A DNA stretch of 47,727 bases from Temnopleurus reevesii (taxonomy: Eukaryota; Echinodermata; Echinoidea; Temnopleuroida; Temnopleuridae): positions 26,046 through 73,772 of the forward strand of contig BQKZ01000742.1 of the NCBI GenBank assembly GCA_036244855.1. The letters are read 5' to 3'. Positions 45,507 through 47,727 of the stretch are shown piece after piece. A model generated the notes under the pieces. That model was not told where the DNA came from. It did not search any database and saw only the letters and a list, made by a program, of their open reading frames with translations. How positions within the stretch are numbered: position 1 is the stretch's first letter; the number at the start of each line of letters is the position of its first letter. Both the position numbers and the translations under genes were made by a program.

Positions 45507-45720
45507 GAGGAGTTGTCCGACATGACGTCACACATTCCATCGAATTTGCCGATCGCACGGATCCCCATCAGCGATAGGGATCGTCATATCTCAGTGACTT
45601 TGAAAATTCATAACTTTTGAACGGGTTGTCCGATTTCGCCCAAATTTTCACTGTTTGTTCATCTGACTTTTCTTCATTTAAGGAAAGCACGATAATTCCA
45701 AAGGCTGGTTCCCCTTTAAA
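45507..45720. repeat. Candidate dispersed repeat containing a CRE palindrome
   Basis: The sequence is higher in GC than its flanks and has a sharp boundary. It contains TGACGTCA (45523-45530), a GATCCCCATCAGCGATAGGGATC hairpin-like stretch, GTCCGAC and GTCCGATTTCGCC words, and ends CTGGTTCCCCTTTAAA. I recall similar sequence as a common echinoderm repeat but cannot verify this here. Confidence 0.4.
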
Positions 45721-46015
45721 TATGTAGACTATAAGCATCTGTTATTGATAATTGGGAAGATATATAAGAAGGGCACTTTTCATTTAACAGACTGTAAAAT
45801 GATTGCGTTTACAATTGCGTTTACGTAAGAGGCCCCCAAGTATCAAATGAAAACATATGAAGAGCATATGGATGCCAACTGTTCCAGTATACGCATATTG
45901 TCAAAATTGTTAATGTGGATGACATATCAACTGATCGAAAGTGAGAAAAAATACAACAATAACCATAATTTTTATAGCCATTCTCTTGTAATGAAAGCCT
46001 TGAATTCATATTGCT

Positions 46016-46112
46016 AAAGCCAGGGTGATAATTCTACATTATCTAGAAAGCACTTAGAGACTCTAACAGAAGTAATTTGTACCATATAAGAACTACATAT
46101 TATTATATGAAA
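46016..46112 (+). mobile_element. SINE 3' tail remnant
   Basis: GCTAAAGCCAGGGTGATAAT, AAAGCACTTAGAGACTCTAA, CAGAAGTAATTTGTACCATA and a TATTATTAT end match the tail of the 24692-24935 SINE almost segment by segment. The head and core are missing, as expected for a 5'-truncated copy. Confidence 0.75.
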
Positions 46113-46199
46113 GTAGAACCTCATGCATATTCTGGAAGGGTTGGCATTTCTGAACACATATGGATGATTAAAATGGAAAACTGCTTGCGAACTATCATT

Positions 46200-47335
46200 C
46201 AAATAAGGAAAGAGCTTGAAAAATTAAAAAATTGCCCACACTACCACCAATATTAGGAGAAGTCTAAACCAAGAAAAAGAAACAGTTGAAGTGATAGATC
46301 AGTTTTGGGACAATGGCGCTTCAGATATCTTGCTACTTTGTGAGCTGCAGTAAAAGTATCACCATAACGCAGTTTTCCAATAGCAAATTAGAGCATGTTC
46401 ATGGTTTGTTTGAATGAAATCGACCAAGAAATGGCTTAATTATCGCAAGATAAAAATGACGACACGCGTCCCACTCCCCAACACAACATGCTTCACATAC
46501 AAAATGAATATGAACTCACATGCCGCCCACAATACCATCGATCACTCCCAAAATTCCACCCCAGTCGGTCCCCGTGTGGATAATTTAGCACACTATTGGA
46601 ATAACAACTGATTGGCATTTTCGAAGTAAAATACGCAGAATGCGTGCAAAAACCTTCTGATTTCATACACACTTATATTTAAGCATGTGAAGTAATTTGT
46701 AAATACATCGTCTTGTTTTGCATCTATTTCTGCATCCCGACCGTTACGAATCTATACCTTTAAAGAGTGAATTCGATCTAGGATACCAGCATCTCTTGCG
46801 ATGATGTTCACCCCTTAGAAATTGGCCCATAAAAATCTCATTCAAAACCAATTTGATCCACTAAGCCATGAGCCAGCCAATAATTTAGAACAGGTCATCA
46901 AAGTGTGATAAGTCCAAATTCAATTGATTTCTATCCTCAAAGAAACAAAAAGTGTTTGGAAGAATCTCACAAGAAGGCCCCCCCCCCATGAAATGCCCCC
47001 TAATTTTGGGAGGATGGGAAAGAGGATGTTCAAAGAGATCTTGCAGGGCTATTTTCTTCACGATGGGTGTTGGGAAAGTCGTTAGGTTTGAGCCGTCGTT
47101 GGTTAACGTCCTATCATCGGTATCAAGTTCGTAGCTTGGATACTTTGAGGGGGTTTACATTGTCCTGTTCACATTAGTGTCTTGTTGTTATACCAGGTTC
47201 TCACTCCTGATCCCATAAAAAGAAAAACCAACCTGAAACCCTATTCCTTACTCTTTTTTTTTTTTACTTCTTGGAGGGGGTAATATAGATCTATGGCTGT
47301 GTCTGAATGTCAAACACCATGATCATACTATAATG
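46200..47335. other. Mixed intronic DNA, no recognised gene
   Basis: It includes a moderately GC-richer patch at 46450-46600, a C run at 46977-46986 and another patch at 47015-47160 (GAGCCGTCGTTGGTTAACGTC). The frames at 46414-46611 and 46952-47134 have no recognisable domain. Confidence 0.45.
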
Positions 47336-47490
47336 CATTGCACACGTCTCCATAAAAAATTCAATTATCCAACTTTTGTTTGGAATGGACCTACAAAAGA
47401 ACATCTATCCTGAACGATCACTTTATTTGCTTCTAATTCCTTGACCAGTAATTCATACAAGTTTGTAAGGACGGAGACGTGTAAAGCACA
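47336..47490. repeat. Possible short TIR element (ACACGTCTCC termini)
   Basis: ACACGTCTCC at 47342-47351 is inverted at 47473-47482 (GGAGACGTGT), with CATTG/CAATG just outside on both sides. The arms are short and only one copy was seen. Confidence 0.3.
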
Positions 47491-47727
47491 ATGGTTACTT
47501 CAACTTCCAATGTTTCACTGGTCAAAATGAATGTTACTGTTTTTTGGGGGGCTCTATCCTCACAAACTTGTGCAGAACGGAATTATGACATCCGATATAA
47601 AAAGCTTCATTTCTTTGTAACCACTCAAGCAAATCTCATGAAATTTTCACCAAATATAGATGAATAGTTATATATTTGACATGCCAAACCGCATCTATTT
47701 TCATATTCATTTTCAAAAGTTATTAAT

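Larger units (their letters stand above)
41370..47727 (-). other. 3' part of the preceding Robo intron (incomplete)
   Basis: In gene sense this DNA precedes the Ig1b exon and ends in a U-rich tract and TTTTCAG. I looked on the minus strand for the first half of Ig1 (a Cys-x-Ala-x-Gly-x-Pro type strand ending just before Trp) and did not find it, so that exon should lie beyond 47727. The stretch holds a GC-richer island, CA/CT microsatellites, SINE fragments and a dispersed repeat, each listed separately. Confidence 0.7.

Overview
This is AT-rich eukaryotic DNA that contains almost no coding sequence. Only two stretches read convincingly as protein. Both are short exons on the minus strand and both belong to a Roundabout (Robo) family axon-guidance receptor. 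Exon 41369-41192 encodes the second half of Ig domain 1 (59 codons plus one base). Exon 1125-935 encodes the first half of Ig domain 2 (two bases plus 63 codons). Splice sites, reading phase (1 to 1) and protein order all agree. The window therefore holds one complete intron of 40,066 bp (41191-1126) and parts of the two flanking introns (1-934 and 41370-47727). The first half of Ig1 and the second half of Ig2 must lie outside the window.

The organism looks like a marine deuterostome invertebrate, most likely an echinoderm and perhaps a sea urchin. That rests on a large-intron Robo gene and on several copies of a tRNA-headed SINE with a shared core and a GCGC(T)ATA...(ATT)n tail, of a kind I associate with sea-urchin DNA. 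The species assignment is inference.

Layout from 1 upward, which runs backward relative to the gene: a 640-bp CCA/ATC triplet array abutting the Robo Ig2 exon; the Ig2 exon; a TIR element; two tandem copies of a 1.2-1.7 kb segment (2340-4011 and 4013-5207) with a single N at the join; a GC-richer island (6690-6930); a three-unit diverged tandem repeat split by a TIR element (8340-9025); purine-rich DNA (10.3-12.2 kb); a SINE (about 15.0-15.3 kb); a cluster of GC-richer islands (17.6-22.4 kb) with two sister TIR elements and a third unrelated one; a tandem 233-bp SINE-containing duplication (24.36-24.82 kb); purine-rich DNA (25.6-26.3 kb); a second copy of the 8.7-kb TIR element (29.95 kb); another TIR element (32.7 kb); GC-richer islands at 34.7-35.4, 38.0-38.7 and 42.5-43.0 kb; the Robo Ig1 exon; SINE fragments and a CRE-containing dispersed repeat (45.5 kb).

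I see no nested protein gene, no rRNA and no tRNA gene outside SINE heads. Most of the longer open frames are translations of microsatellites (poly-Thr, poly-Val, poly-Asp, Ser/Leu-rich). The non-repeat signal that remains is a set of GC-richer, low-repeat islands with clustered transcription-factor-like words, which are candidate intronic enhancers of Robo. I found no clear evidence of a new enzymatic or defence system.
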